Source of the DNA: Podospora pseudocomata
Taxonomy: Eukaryota; Ascomycota; Sordariomycetes; Sordariales; Podosporaceae
Direction of reading: 5' to 3'
DNA length: 64,000 nt
NCBI RefSeq assembly: GCF_035222375.1
Contig: NC_085891.1
Location: 744,001 to 808,000 of the forward strand
Shown here: piece after piece, positions 33,310-45,841 of the stretch
How the letters are laid out: each line of letters opens with the position of its first letter
Numbering within the stretch: the stretch's first letter is position 1
The notes under the pieces: model-generated
Told to the model about the DNA's origin: nothing
The model's database searches: none
The model's input: the letters and a program-made list of their open reading frames with translations, nothing else
Position numbers and translations under genes: made by a program

Positions 33310-36300
33310 CGCTCGCAAGCTCGTGATTTGGAAGGCAGAAAATGGCAGCTTGTTGTCGAGCGTGCGTGCGCCAGTGGTGGAGTGATGGCCCGTGCAAGGC
33401 CTGCTGGGCGTGAGCGTAGTCAATAACCCCTCCCAGTAATTAGACCTCAGTAGAAAACCCGACGAGGGGTGGTGAACTGGTTGTGGCTGACCCCCACCAC
33501 CACTGCTCTCCGGTACTGGTGGCGCCACAAGACGCTAGAAACATTCCAGAAGGCGTAGAAGTTGCTTCTCAGTCACATTGCCCGATGCGGTCGACAAGTC
33601 CAGACCAATGAGCTTCTCATCCCGCCATCCCATGCGAAGCCTCGATGAAGAATGTCCGGCATCTGCATGTCGACCATCTGGTGATTCATGAAAGAAGAAA
33701 TTCTTGCTCTTCACCACCCCTCCAACCGGTCTTCTGGGCGTTCGGTCTCTCTGCCAGCAAGACGAGTATCGGACCAGGGACGAACACTGGTACAACTCTG
33801 TTGAACCTGTACAGGCGGTATCGGTCTCAAGATGGATGTGCGGACTAACAGAATCTCTCGCGATACTCAAGGTTGAGAGTCCTCAGTCCACTCACTGTAT
33901 GGCTGCCCTCGTATAGGCCTCCGTGAAGCGGATCCTTCCGTGCAAGTTGATGTCATGGGAGGTGAACCTCACCACCAAGAACACCTCATCGGCCGGTGAG
34001 CTACATCGGTGAACGTTACCAAGGATCGATGAGCTCCTCGGAGATGCACAAAACTCGATGCCTTGGGCGTTGATCCAGCGCCAACAACCCCGCCTCGCAT
34101 GTCTGGGCACTCGATGGACTCGGGTAATCACCCCCCCTGTTGCTAGCTACTTTGAGCTTGTTTAGACGAGGGTTGTCGAAAGACAAGTTGACGACCCCAA
34201 AAAAGCCAAGTCGAATGGTGCAACTTTGCAAGAGAATCATCGCGGCACTGCTCAGCTGTGATCAGAGACAATACATCTCGGTTTTGGTGGATGACAATTT
34301 CTCATCTCAAGCAGAAGCATTCGGGTAAGAGGTGTCGTCGGAGGATGCCGTCTCGTAACTCTCGGCGGTCGCCAGCTTTCTCGTCCAGGCCGTGCGTTGC
34401 GGAGCGGCGGCGGAGGCGTGAGGAGTTCGGGGATGGCTGCCAGGAGTGGCTGGGGGCCACAGTGGAGGGCGCGGCGGGTGCATCACTCTGAAAAAGGCTT
34501 TCTTTTTCCAGTGGTTGAAGGAAACGTCACTGGAACGTCGACCAAACGCAACCGCAAACGCTGAAGCTCCCACTGCTCCCCGAACACCGAGAACAGAATC
34601 TCGAAAGCCTTCTGGTTGGATGACTGCCGACATTTTAATCTATCGATCTCACAGCGCCTGAGCATACTTGAGCTGCCCTTCAGTCTATTGGAAGTACAAG
34701 CCGTCACCAAATATGCTCACGAGCCGCAAGAGTTTTCGTGGCCTCATTGTCAACACCCAATAGGTGGTCTTGCAGCACCCGGCAAGCTGTTCAGCAACCC
34801 TCGCCAATGCCAATCTTGAAAACGTCCCATTTCCATATACAACATTGGTCTTAAATGGTCTTTCAAGTTCTTTTCTTTTCCTTCTTGCTAATCCTCAAAA
34901 AAAGTCTTCAAGATCGACGCTGGTAGGACTCTTTTCGACCGAAGTCCTTCGTCAATCGTGGTACGCGGGAGGTGTGTACCCCCCAGCGCTTGGGTTCCAG
35001 GCGGGAGGAACAGGTGGGTTGTGAACAGCGGGCTGTCTCGCTGGCTCAGGTGACTATAAAATTCTGGCGTTCTTGGTGTCTTGGCGAGGCGTCGTCAAGG
35101 AATCTGCCCCGCAGTTTAAACCCAGCCAATGTTGTTCTTGAACGCTGAACGACAGGCTGAGCATGTACCTGACAACCACCCCCAGAACAAGCCCAGTGCA
35201 ACAGCAGTGGACGAAATCTCTGAAATGCCTCCACTTCCAGCCCCTCTCCACCATCGACAAGGAACACCGATGTCGGTGGCACAAAAGACATGAAGTGGTG
35301 ATGGCCTGCTGGGCAAAGCGCCTCTGGAAGGCACGGCATCCTCAGAACGCTGCCCTTTCTCGTGGTGAAGAGTGGTGGCATGCAACTGCAGCGTGACTAT
35401 AGACCCGCATATGGCAACTCGTGAGTTGTTCGAGACTCGTCAAGATCACGCTTCATGGCAGGGTTTTCAGCCCATCTCCTCCTCTTCACGGATTTCGACG
35501 GCTCAAAACTGTTGTGCTGGAGAGGAATAACTCGTACAAATACCAGCATGTCCCTATGATGTGAAGGTTGTGCCTGACGCTCCTCTATTCACATGACAAC
35601 ACCATCATTGATCCAGATTATTTGATCCAGCCAAGGCCTGATATTCATGCCTCGACTTAACTACAATCTTGGCTTCAGTCTCAACCCACTCTGAGAAGTC
35701 TCCCTGGGCACTCGCCAAGGCTGGCGATAGATCTCGGGCGGGCAAGGAGACCGAACGGGCGAGGAGGCGAGTGGAATTGGTAAGCGGTAGGACTTTTGGT
35801 GGGAGTCATTCAGTCATTCCAGAGTTTCCAAAAAGGCAAAAGAGAGGGCAAAACGCTGAAGAGAAACGCTGGTAAACGCTGAAAACTCGAAACTCTGAGA
35901 AAGGGGGGAACTTTGACCTGTTATTGCCCGGTTGACCAGGTGCATGCAGGACCGCTGTGAGGGGAAAAGCCATGTTCCCGTCGCAGACTAACGAACGATG
36001 GTGGTCGCTGACAGAAAGGGTCGCCTGTCAAATCTCAGATGACAGCTGGCGGACAGTGGTCCGAGCACCCTGTAAGGGTTCTGAAATGAGAGCCAGCTCT
36101 TTCTGTCACTTGCTGCGCAACAGGTTGCGTTCCAACAGAGCAGGGAGTCGAGTGACTTGTGGCCGAAGTACCTGGTTTCCATTAGTCACTTATAACAGGG
36201 TGTGCCACCCAGCCGGAAGAGAGTTCAGAGCAGAACGAACAACCCTCCTCTCTCTCAACTCAAGCTCACAGTTGAGCCTCTGACGACAATTGAACAAGAC

Positions 36301-37838
36301 TGATTGAATCGACTGTTTATCCAGACTCAAGACAGCTAGCCAACCAGGAACCATCCTCCAAGGGCTCAAAACAAGAGACCAGGACATCGCCTCCATTGCT
36401 TTAGGGACAACCCCTCTTACAACCTCTTAAACAGCTCTGAACCAAGAGATCCCAAGAGCTCCCAAAGCAGTCCATCCCGGCTTTGTTCCTCGTGGCATCG
36501 TCTGCTACTTAGCCGCCATCTCTCCAGGGCCCAGAAGCTTGTCTGTCGATTGTCTTCACCGCACCCGCCGGGCCGGGAACCTAGCAACTCTTGTTGAGAC
36601 TTCACTTGTCCCCCAACGAATAGGATCCTGTCTTTGAGATCCCATCAAGGCCCACGGGGACAACTCCCATCTCCATACATCAGCAGAAAGCCCAACGACA
36701 GCCAGCTCATCCTTCTCCAACAAGTTCAAGTTCCGTCCCGAGGCTCCAGCTGCAGGTCGACCAAATCGGTGTCTTCTTCTGTTGACGTTTCCAAGGCTTG
36801 AGTCTTGAGCGGATTCAGAGTGGATACTGGACGGCCCATCGGCTGATCGAGCAAGTTCCGTTGTGCGAAGAGGGGTGTGAAGCGAGCGAGGAGCCGGAAG
36901 TCGGACAACAACCTGGAAAGACACCAAAAAGAATAAAAGCTGGTGCCAGTGCCAGCACCCCCGACAACCAGCACGGCCGAGAAACAAACACGAGTTGTCA
37001 AGAATTCGGAGCCGGATCAGGATCAGGAACAAATCGCAAAACGCAGGCGTCAGCGTGTGAGTGACGGCAGCCAATCTAGTCACGGCGTGGTCTTGGTCCA
37101 ACGACAGAAACGCAGCGTGACCTGGTTCAACCCAGAACGGAGGTCGGGGCTGGGTGGAAGCACCTGGCTATTTGTCTCCGTGCAGGCCCAGAGTCCTAGC
37201 GGCGGTCTGCGGACCCCTCCCACCACCACCGGCATTAACATTACATAAAACCCTCCATTCTGCTCTTTTCTTGACACATACCCAACCTGTCAACGACCTT
37301 CTGCTTATCTCTGACCCTCCCGGAATCTCCCTCGACAATCTTGGTTTTGACACACGAAAATCTGGGGAATCCAACACCTCACTCAGCCTTACCTTATCGC
37401 TGGGACAGATACCACCGATACCAAATCCCCCCCGTTGAAACGAACGAACAACACCCGGTCCCAACCTGCCGGATCCCGCAAACCGTTTATTCCAGATGAC
37501 GCACTGATTGGCGCCCTTCCCCGGCTTTTGTCGAACTGTCACTGCTGTCATCCCACCACCAAAAACTCCAACAGAGCTTAGGTGTGCATCGCCTGGCATT
37601 CCCGCTGCAGCATAGCGCCCTACTGCTGCTGCTTCGCCCCCGCCCAAAATCAGGTACATACTACCTCTTTATCATCTGTCTGATATCTCCTGCCTCGTCG
37701 AGATACCTTGGCCGACGCCTACCGAGCTGTCAGTGCGGCACGGCACCACCCCTATCGACGACAAGCTTTTTGGAGAAGAGCCAAGTAAAGTCTAACGCCT
37801 CTGTTATCTGCCTTAGCCACGAACCGGACAGCAAGGAT

Positions 37839-39239
37839 ATGTCCGATAAGATGTCTGTCGACAAGAAAGATCCACCCAAAGACGACCACAGTGAAGTAGA
37901 GTCCATGGCGTCCAGCCCAGAAGGAGAGGCGCCTCCAAACAACGCCCCGGCCCAAGCCGAGAACCAACAGCCCAAGCGAAAAGGGGGTCGCAAACCTGTA
38001 CGTACTCTTTTGTGCCCACATCGCCATGTGCTGTGGGTCACGTCTGATCTCATGACAAACGTGTACTAACCGGCAAAGTAGATCTATGCGACATCTGAGG
38101 AGAGAAAGCAGAGGAACCGTCAGGCCCAGGCTGCTTTTCGTGAGCGCAGAACCGAGTACATCAAGCAGCTCGAGGAGGCCATCCGCACCCATGAGCAAAA
38201 TCTGGCTAACCTCCAGGCTGCCCATCGCCATGCTGCCGACGAGTGCCTGATGTTGCGCTACAAGAACTCGCTTCTTGAGCGGATTCTGCTGGAAAAGGGT
38301 ATTGACGTGCAAGCGGAGCTGCGTGCTAAAACTGGCAGTCCGAATCTTGGGCCGACTCACATGCCCCAGAACCTGGTTCAGCCGCCTCCGATCCAACGTG
38401 CTATCCTGAACCGCCACCATGCTCGCCGGTCCAACTCCAGCATCGCCCCGAAGCTGGAGCCGGGAGCCATCTCGCCGCTGCCACCTCCGGTTCACTCTCA
38501 CGTCTCGGCACTGTCGCCCAAGAGTCGACACACGCCCTCGTCCCACTCGGCCTCGCCCACGGCGACAACCTCGTTTGGGTCTCAGCATGCTGCCTCACCA
38601 GCAACCTCTGACCACATGAACGGCTCTGTTCGGCCCTCGATGGCGTCAGTCAATGGTATGAAGGCACCTCCGCCTCCTCATCTGGCCCCGATTCATGGTT
38701 TGCCAGGACCTCGCCAAATGCAAATACCCGGAATCCATCAGCCCACGAACCATGCGAGACAGAATGTGACGCAGAGTCCCGCCGCTTTCTACCCTACGCC
38801 ATCGTTCCAGAATCATATTGAGCAGCTCGGCAAGTTGTCCCATCTCTTTTCTTTGTCCCCTCTTCGTCCTATAGAACTCTGTCGTCCTAGGTTTTAATAT
38901 TTGAATACAGAACAGGAATATGATGCTGCAGCCGACATGATGGATGAAGGCCAGGAGGGTCCTGACACGCCCAACGGCGGCCCTGGACCCTATCCTGGTC
39001 AGCCCTACACTGGTGAGCCACAGCCCATGTCGCTATCATCGCCAGTCACGACGGGCCCCCCTGGGACCCAGGTCATTGCCGGCCAGTCGCCGATCGACAG
39101 CCCTGCTCACACCCAGCAGTCGGCATATCCATCGATGACGCAGCTGCTCGACCCTGGTTATGACTTTGATCCCTTCGGACTCAGTGCCAGCATGGCTTTC
39201 CCCACTCAGTTTTCGTTTGACACCAGCAACATGCGGTAG
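37839..39239 (+). CDS. bZIP transcription factor
   Basis: Three exons, 37839-37997, 38082-38829 and 38911-39239, give 411 residues. The start ATG 37839 opens MSDKMSVDKKD; the frame is open upstream but reads like leader. The first intron (gtacgt, branch TACTAAC) splits the basic region: exon 1 ends PKRKGGRKP and exon 2 begins IYATSEERKQRNRQAQAAF, the DNA-contacting N-R-Q-A-Q-A-A-F-R block at about residues 64-72. A leucine zipper follows (YIKQLEEAI, LANLQAAH, ECLMLRYKNSLLERIL). The remainder is Pro/Ser/His-rich with likely activation or docking segments. The second intron is GC-AG (gcaagt...atacag), joining IEQL to EQEYDAAADMMDEGQEG. It is a nuclear regulator of the AP-1-like fungal bZIP class; targets unknown, and I cannot assign a specific named orthologue. 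Confidence 0.92.
38830..38910 (+). other. GC-AG intron in the bZIP gene
   Basis: Donor G|GCAAGT, acceptor AATACAG|, 81 nt. Without splicing the frame ends within about 20 codons; with it, exons 2 and 3 join in phase 1 and the open frame continues to 39239. GCAAGT is the usual sequence of rare GC donors. Confidence 0.8.
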
Positions 39240-41441
39240 TCGCGGACTCCTCAGGTGACAGTGGTACGTTGGAGAGAGTTCACAGGTCATGGCTCAGCCC
39301 ATGCCTCAAGACTCCGCTCTGGCGGTGTTCTCCTGTGGAGGACCAAGCTATCGCTGAGGAGGTATTTTTTATGGCTAAAGTCGGTCAGAGAAGGAAAAAG
39401 AAGGAGAGATGGAAACTTTCAGATGGTTCGGACCAGTTCACATCGGCACAGGCCCAACAAGAGGCTATTACGGCAAAGCGCGTTTTTTACGATACCCCGG
39501 AATCATTGCATTGAACAGCGGAACGACATTTTTCGAGACACCAGCCATTCATCCCGGTTCAGGAACACGATATCTGAGCCGCCGAATGACCGACGACGTG
39601 TTTGTTTTCTTTTCGGATTTCTCATTATTGTTTCAAAAAGTATTACTGCCGGTTCTGGGTGCATTCGGTTTCAGAAAATCACACATCAACATCATACTCG
39701 CATATTTCGGAGAAAAAAAAATAACTATACCCAGGACGGCGGGCGACACCATTTGTTTTTATCAGCACATCTGTTCGGCGTCGAATTTTTGAGGACGCCT
39801 GAATCTCTTTTTTCTGGTTCATGAAAAAAAAAAGTTTTGCTCTTTATGAGGTGCATATAGGAAGGGATATTGGTACGGATTAGGATATACGACATACGAC
39901 ATGGACGACATAACAGCTACTTAATGGGTCCGCGGCTTACTACGACAGTCGCGGTAGGAAAGAAGGACTGGGTGGTGGTCCGCGCGAGGAGAGGGAAGCA
40001 TAGGCTTGGGCTGCTCGTGAGGGAGCTTTCGGGGTGTGTCATACTCGTATGGCATATGTCGGGATTATCTTTCATAGTTGCCTCGAATCTGTGGCCCTTT
40101 TCACGGAGGGAAGGTATGGCTTGGGGATGAAGGCCCCGTGTCGTCCGTCGGTCCGTTTTTTTTTACAATTCACCTCACTCAACCCCTCTTCAGCATTTTC
40201 CTCTTGGCCATGTTTCTTATTCCATGTGTCATGTTGCTTCATGTGTGATAGTTTTTTTGGTTTCCACTCTTCTCTGTTTCTTGTTTCAGGTGTGACCTTT
40301 CTGATCAAAAAAGCGAGTGTTTGTTCTTGAAGGACTTTTACAAGCAAGCAGAACATAAGGGTCAAAAGTTCAGAGGGAGGCTGCCACACATCTTATGTAT
40401 TTACAAACTTCTTCTCTCTTGCCGCTGGATGGATGACACGGGGTTGGAGGTAGGTCCCTCAACTCTCCTCGTTTCGAATCCGTTTCATTCCTATCCCACC
40501 AACTTGGGCTCTTTAGTAAAGGGTGCAGGCTGCGTACATAGCCAGAGTAAGATATATAATGATGAAAAGAAGTTAGCACAAGTTTTGTCAGGACTCAATG
40601 CTTGAGTCTGTTGTTGATCTCAGACACGTCTTGTTACAGAGAGTATTATTTCACTCAGGTACGAAGCTGAAGGGAACTAAGAACGCGGTATGTCTATGAG
40701 AAAGCTTCCAGCTGCAGTATTATTGAGCTCATGCCACCAGACCAGTGGCTGGAGACAGGAAGTCAAACTCAAAATCTGCAACGGAACTATTACAACGAGA
40801 TTGAAACTCAACGCCACAAGCCACCATACTGGAGCAGAGCAGTGGCTGGGCGGACATGTTTCTTTATGCGAACGGGGCGTTCCCTTTGTGATGATTTCCT
40901 GCGGGGATCACAACGGTTGCAGCGAGCAGCCAGCACCCGGCGGCAGCAACAGAAAGCAGCGCTGCCCTGCCTGGGCGCTGGGCGCGCAGTCTGCTGCAGA
41001 GCAAAGGCCAGGAAAAAGGAGCGGAACGGGAAGCCCTAACCGCAATAAACGAAAAGCGCACTGAATTTTCCAAAAAGGAAAAACACTCAGAGTGTGCGGC
41101 GGGCCACTCGGCGGTCCGTGCGGCAGCTCCCCCTCCTGCCTGGTGGGCATTTGGTGGGCTTTTGAGCACCAAAATCTTTCACCAGCCCGACAGCCCACCT
41201 ACCGACCACCCCCCAGTTGTTTTTGTAACGAAACGACGGGTCCCATTTGCCGTGGAAAAGCACCGCAACAATCCGGCGCAGTTGAAAACAGGGCATGTCC
41301 TGCTAGGCGCTTGCCTCTCTACTACACCTCCGAGGAATTTTTCTCACCACCAAACCTCTGTCCCCTCTTCCTCCGCTACGGAGCCTTTTGGTCGGACCAT
41401 ATCACAACGCCTTGAGTAGGCGATAAAACCTCGGCGGCAAG
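39240..41441. other. Intergenic region between bZIP and Stm1-like genes
   Basis: About 2.2 kb. The first 1 kb, with A- and T-runs, is probably a long 3' UTR of the bZIP gene. The last few hundred bases before 41442 are the promoter and leader of the Stm1-like gene. Several frames exist (for example 39409-39792) but none has recognisable features. Confidence 0.5.
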
Positions 41442-42863
41442 ATGTCGGTCGCCTCTAAGGTGAGTCGAAAATACCTTCCCTCCTGTCGCTGTCCATTCCG
41501 GTTCTTTTCCTTGCCGCGAGAGCCTGCAATCGCTGGTGGTTGGAGGTCACCTCGAGTCACTTTGCTGTCCCTTCTCCTCCCCCGCTCATGGAGGGGGACA
41601 GAAGACGTCGCCCACTTATTATGTCGAATTGAGATTGCTGACTCGTTGGGCTTCAAACAGAACCTTTTCGCCATTCTCGGTTGGTCTCCCTTGCTATACC
41701 TCTCTCCTTCCCCGCGAGTTCTCGCCACCCGAAACGAACCTCGAGCACCTTGGCCCTTCGGAGCCCTCGGGAACGGATGGGATGAGCTTCGAGCTTGAGC
41801 TTGAGCAGGGACTATTTTTTTTTTTTGTTTGGCAGACGATGGGCAGTGACTGACTGGCTGTCAACGATATAGGCAATGACGAGGAGCCTCCTATCCCTCC
41901 TCCCGTCAAGACTGTTGAAAAGACATCGACACACACTGCCAAGCGCAACACCGATGGCGTAGCTCCCTCCAAGGGCCCTGCCCCCGCTGGTGGCAACCGC
42001 CGCAACGCCGCTACTGGCAACGAGGCTGGTGTGTAGCTGTTCCGATGTCTTCAGATATTGGCCTTTTATTGACCTTGTTTCCAACAGCTTTCCGGGACCG
42101 TAACGCCGGCCGCGATTCCAACCGCGGTAAGCCCACCGATGAGGTCCGTGGCGGACGTCGTGGTGGCTTCCGTGGCAAGCGCCCCGAGGGTGATCGTCAC
42201 CCCCACAAGGCCGCTCCTCAGTATGTTTTGGCTCGGCCCCCGACACTCAGATACGGGACATGATACTAACAGGTTTCTAGTGGTGGCTCCGCTAAGACCG
42301 CCGAGCAGGCTTGGGGCGGTGAGGATGGTGAGAAGGCCCTCAACGACGAGAAGGCTGGCGAGGCCGATGCCACCGTCGAGAAGAAGGAGGATGAGGCCGC
42401 TGCCCCCGCTGAGGAGCAGGAGCCCGAGCCCGTTGTGAAGACCCTCGAGGACTACTACAAGGAGAAGCCCAAGTTCGAGGCTCTCAAGCCCCGTGAGGTC
42501 AAGGCCGAGAAGCCCGAGGGCATGGTCGTCGCCAAGAAGACCGACGAGGACTACGTCACCGCCAGCGGTGGCAAGAAGGAGCGCACTCGTGAGCGCAAGC
42601 AGAAGCAGTTCGTCGAGATTGAGAACCGCTATGTCGAACCCGAGCGCACCGGTGGCCGTGGCGGCCGTGGTGGTGCCCGTGATGGCGCTCCCCGTGGTGG
42701 TGCTCGCGGTGGTCGTGGTGATGGTCCCCGTGGTGGTGCCCGTGGCCGTGGTGGCCCCCGTGGCGGCGCTGCTCCCCGCGGTGCTCCCCGTGGCGGTGCC
42801 TCTCAGGCTGCTCCCGTTTCCATTAACGATGAGAACGCTTTCCCCAGCCTCGGCGGCAACTAA
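41442..42863 (+). CDS. Stm1/HABP4 (SERBP1)-like ribosome- and RNA-binding protein with RGG repeats
   Basis: Five exons, 41442-41459, 41661-41679, 41873-42028, 42088-42220 and 42281-42863, join in frame to 302 residues. The first 13 residues, MSVASKNLFAILG, are split over two tiny exons and match the conserved Stm1 N-terminus, followed by NDEEPPIPPP. The middle has RDRNAGRDSNRGK and GFRGKRPEGD, typical of the hyaluronan/mRNA-binding family, then AEQAWGGEDGEKAL, VKTLEDYYKEKP and a K/E-rich segment. The C-terminal about 75 residues carry repeated RGG/RGGAR/PRGG units and end SINDENAFPSLGGN. In yeast Stm1 clamps idle 80S ribosomes and preserves them in starvation. The two early introns of about 200 nt in the first 13 codons are typical of highly expressed translation genes in fungi and may help expression. 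Cytoplasmic, ribosome-associated by homology. Confidence 0.94.
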
Positions 42864-43918
42864 AATGCTTCCTCATCTCGGAAATCATCTATCCTTGATG
42901 TTAAGATCAGACACGTCGGTTTTGATCTTATGACTCCATTTTCTCTGGTCCGCACTACGAAATACATCACCACATAACGGCAATCTGGACGGGGCGGTTA
43001 CTCAACTGAATGGGAAAAGGGGGTGGGGCACTGTTTGATGGCTGTTTTTGTAGGCTTTGGTTGCGTTTGATGTTTTTCTTTCGGCGCAACCGGGTCCCCT
43101 CCAGGTTGCGGAAAGAGAAAAAAAAAGGGCTAGCAAAAGTGTCTAAAACGATTTTATTTTCCCTCTTCTTCACATGATCATTATTATCATAGTGTCTCGT
43201 TGCTTTGCTCTTCTGCTTGATAGTGTCCTCTATACGTATCTCGGTCGGTTGTCGTGTGTATCCTGGGAGGTTGGGCGTGGAGGTGAGGGCTAGTTTGATA
43301 TATATAGTCTGCTTGGGTGTGTACTGGTAGAAGATGAGGGTGAAATGAACGTTGGAGTTTGGCTGTGTTGGATGCAGGATTTTTCTGCTTGTTCTATGAG
43401 CAACGTGATGAGATGAACGGGTACTGTTAGTCATCTCTGCGAAGATGAGTTCAGTCTGTTGGTTCAGTTCAGCGGCCGTAGTCTTCTCCCTCGCAAGAGC
43501 TCGCCAGCACTCTTTTGGTCTTGTTGTCTTTGACCTGGTCCCAATACAGACAGAACGAACGGCTTGAGCTGCATATTCCAATACCTGTAACGCAGTTACA
43601 ACCAATTGTGAAGTGAGACGGGGGTGGTAGTTCATTACAGCTTACCAAACTATCCTCGGGTCATTGCTCACAATCTCACAATGTGTTTGGGGACGGAAGT
43701 CTTGTCATCATCATCATGAGCTGAGATAACAGCCCCATGAACTTATATTCAATGCCCAAGTTTCAACCCTCAAGACCCCAACTCCTAAACCATGTTTTCC
43801 TCTTGTAACCAGCAAATCGTCACAGCCCAACCAACTTGGTTAAAACAACCGATACACACCCCAACCCACACACCACCTCTTTGCAACCTCCTCTCCATTC
43901 TATCTTGACAAACAGCGG
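42864..43918. other. Intergenic region between convergent genes
   Basis: About 1.05 kb holding the 3' UTRs of the Stm1-like and MFS genes. A minus-strand frame at 42967-43635 is Arg/Lys/Thr-rich without features and is taken as chance. Confidence 0.55.
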
Positions 43919-45841
43919 CTAATCCAACATGACCCTTCTACTCCTCCTCCTCCTCTTCCACCCCCTCCCAACATCAACCCCCACCGCCGCCACCAACAAC
44001 AAAGCATTAAACCCCCCCATCAGATAAAACGGCGCCCCCTCCCACCAAGCATCAAACAACCACCCCCCCAGCTTCGTCAACAGCAATATCGCCAACCCCC
44101 CGCACCAGCTATACACCCCCGCCACCGACCCCTTCAGCCTAACCCTCGACACCGTATCCTCCGGCACGACATCCTCATTTTCCAAAAGCGGCGCCGTGTC
44201 CCCCTCCCCATCGGCACTCTCGATAAGCGTCTCCCCCCCATCACTTCCCGGCACAGCCAAAACATTAACAATATCCGTCTTCAACACCCCCTTCCCCAAC
44301 GAGCCAAGCGAACAAACAATCGCGCCAATCTGGCTTATTCCCATCAGGGCCACAAGCAGAAAAACAACCGGTTTCCCACCGCGGGAGTCGACATCTTTAA
44401 ACTCCGGGCTCGCAAGAGACGGGAAGCTCATGTACCCTATTATACCGAACAAGGTAGCAATGACAATAGGCCAGTTGACCCTATGGTGGGGTTTATGACT
44501 GAGATACCCAAAGAGAGGGGCGCAAATCAAACCCATCAGCTGGGCGACTCCGGTTAGGATGGCAGAGAGGATGTACGCCTGGCGGCACTCTTTTTTCAGT
44601 TCCGGGGAGGGATCGTTGGGGGAGCCCTGGCAGTAGCCGTGGCGCATGAAGAAGGCGTTGATGTAGAGAGGGATGAAGAGGGATATGGCGACGGTGGAGG
44701 CGCGGGCGACGAAGCCGCCTAGGTAGCCTAGGCATATGTCGCTGTCGCCGAGGGCGAGGAGGATGGAGTCTCTGAGGAGGTGGTGGTAGGGGATTGCTTT
44801 CTGGGGTTGGGTTAGTGATGGGCATAAGAACAGGGAGAAAAGGGGGGTTCATACGCTTCGGGGGTGGGCTGAGGCAGCGCCTTGGGGGTTGAGCCCCGGA
44901 GACCAAACAACATTCGCCAGCCCTTGCCTTCTTCACCTTTGATCTTGCGCAGACCAAAAAAGACAAAGATGGCGACCAGAAAGGAGACCACGCCAACGGT
45001 ATAGTAGCTATATTGGACGGCCAGGCCGGTGGTGACGCCCTCGATTTTGCCAAACCGAGCGGGGAGTGGGAGGAACAAACTGAGAGCTACCAGGGCACCG
45101 CAGCCGGTGAACAGCCCAACGAAGCCGGCGAGCGCTGATGGCTTTCCTTGTTTCTTTCCCTCGTCTCCTTCCACCGCGGTGTCTTCTGTCGAGGAGGCAT
45201 AGTTGGAGCTGGTATTGCGAAACGTCTCAGGAGTGATAGTCACTTCCGAATCGACAGACAACGCAACGCTTGTTCTCGCTCTCCCTCTTGTGGAGGGTTT
45301 GCGCACATTCTCGGCCACGGGACCAGTCTCATCGGTCAAGGAGGGAAGAATAGCAGTAACCATGGTAGCCCTGTATAGCTCACACGTCAGCACACCATAT
45401 TTCCCACCTAGAACCAAGCCTCCCAAGGAACACCACTTACGCAGCCGTCGCCCCGACAGCAAAGAATATCCTCGCCAACAACAACTGAGGATACACATTG
45501 CGCGCCTGCACAAACAGGAACAGCGCAAGACCAATGACAGCATACCCAGCAACAGCTACATATCTCACACCAGCTCTATCCGACACCAACCCCCAAATCG
45601 GGCAAGCCACCAGCGCGACGAGCTCATCGACAAACCCCAACGTCCCTACGATATCCCCCACTCCTTCCTTCACGCCTATCAAATCGGTAATCACAAAGGA
45701 CAAGCTGCTGTTGAGGAAGACGAGGAACGAGATGCTAAAGAGGGATATCCCGAGGAGGTACGTCAGCGCCTGCAGCGGCGTCGTCGAGCTCGAGAAGGGC
45801 AGGCGCTGGAGGATGCGCCGGGGTATTGTGCCGAGCGTCAT
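43919..45841 (-). CDS. Major facilitator superfamily (MFS) transporter, substrate unknown
   Basis: Three exons: 45841-45441, 45370-44855, and a third beginning at 44771 or 44800 and ending at 43919; with the 44771 acceptor the frame is kept and the product is 589 residues. The N-terminal half has membrane helices with MFS hallmarks: GFVDELVALVACPIWGLVSDRAGVR is the loop 2-3 motif, followed by LLLARIFFAVGATAA and TMVTAILPSLTDE. A hydrophilic loop (about residues 150-235) with Ser/Thr/Glu follows. The C-terminal half begins around DSDICLGYLGGFVARASTVA and has at least six more hydrophobic segments, with an acidic loop (PLLENEDVVPEDT). The exon 2-3 junction is uncertain: homologous-looking KAIPYHHLL immediately after one acceptor (44800) is out of phase with the visible donor. 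It is divergent from sideroflexin with a 785-bp shared upstream region. Confidence 0.85.

Larger units (their letters stand above)
32001..37838. other. Gene-poor stretch of about 5.8 kb
   Basis: Lies between the divergent basic-protein gene and the bZIP gene. No intact gene is supported. It includes a degenerate telomere-like tract at 33221-33309 and several minus-strand fragments with protein-like composition between about 32640 and 34710 that are broken by stops and frame changes. The last 1 kb should be the bZIP promoter and a long 5' leader. Base composition is not obviously AT-rich, so strong RIP is not apparent by eye. Confidence 0.5.

Noticed and set aside
32001-37838. RIP-mutated transposon as explanation of the gene-poor stretch
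   Set aside because: By eye there is no strong AT enrichment or TpA excess, no terminal repeats and no transposase or reverse-transcriptase motif.
39409-39792. Plus-strand frame of 127 codons after the bZIP gene
   Set aside because: Sits in what looks like the 3' UTR; Phe/Ile-rich due to T-runs, no domain.
42967-43635. Minus-strand frame of 222 codons
   Set aside because: Between convergent genes, Lys/Arg/Thr/Asn-rich without features; antisense of a 3' UTR.
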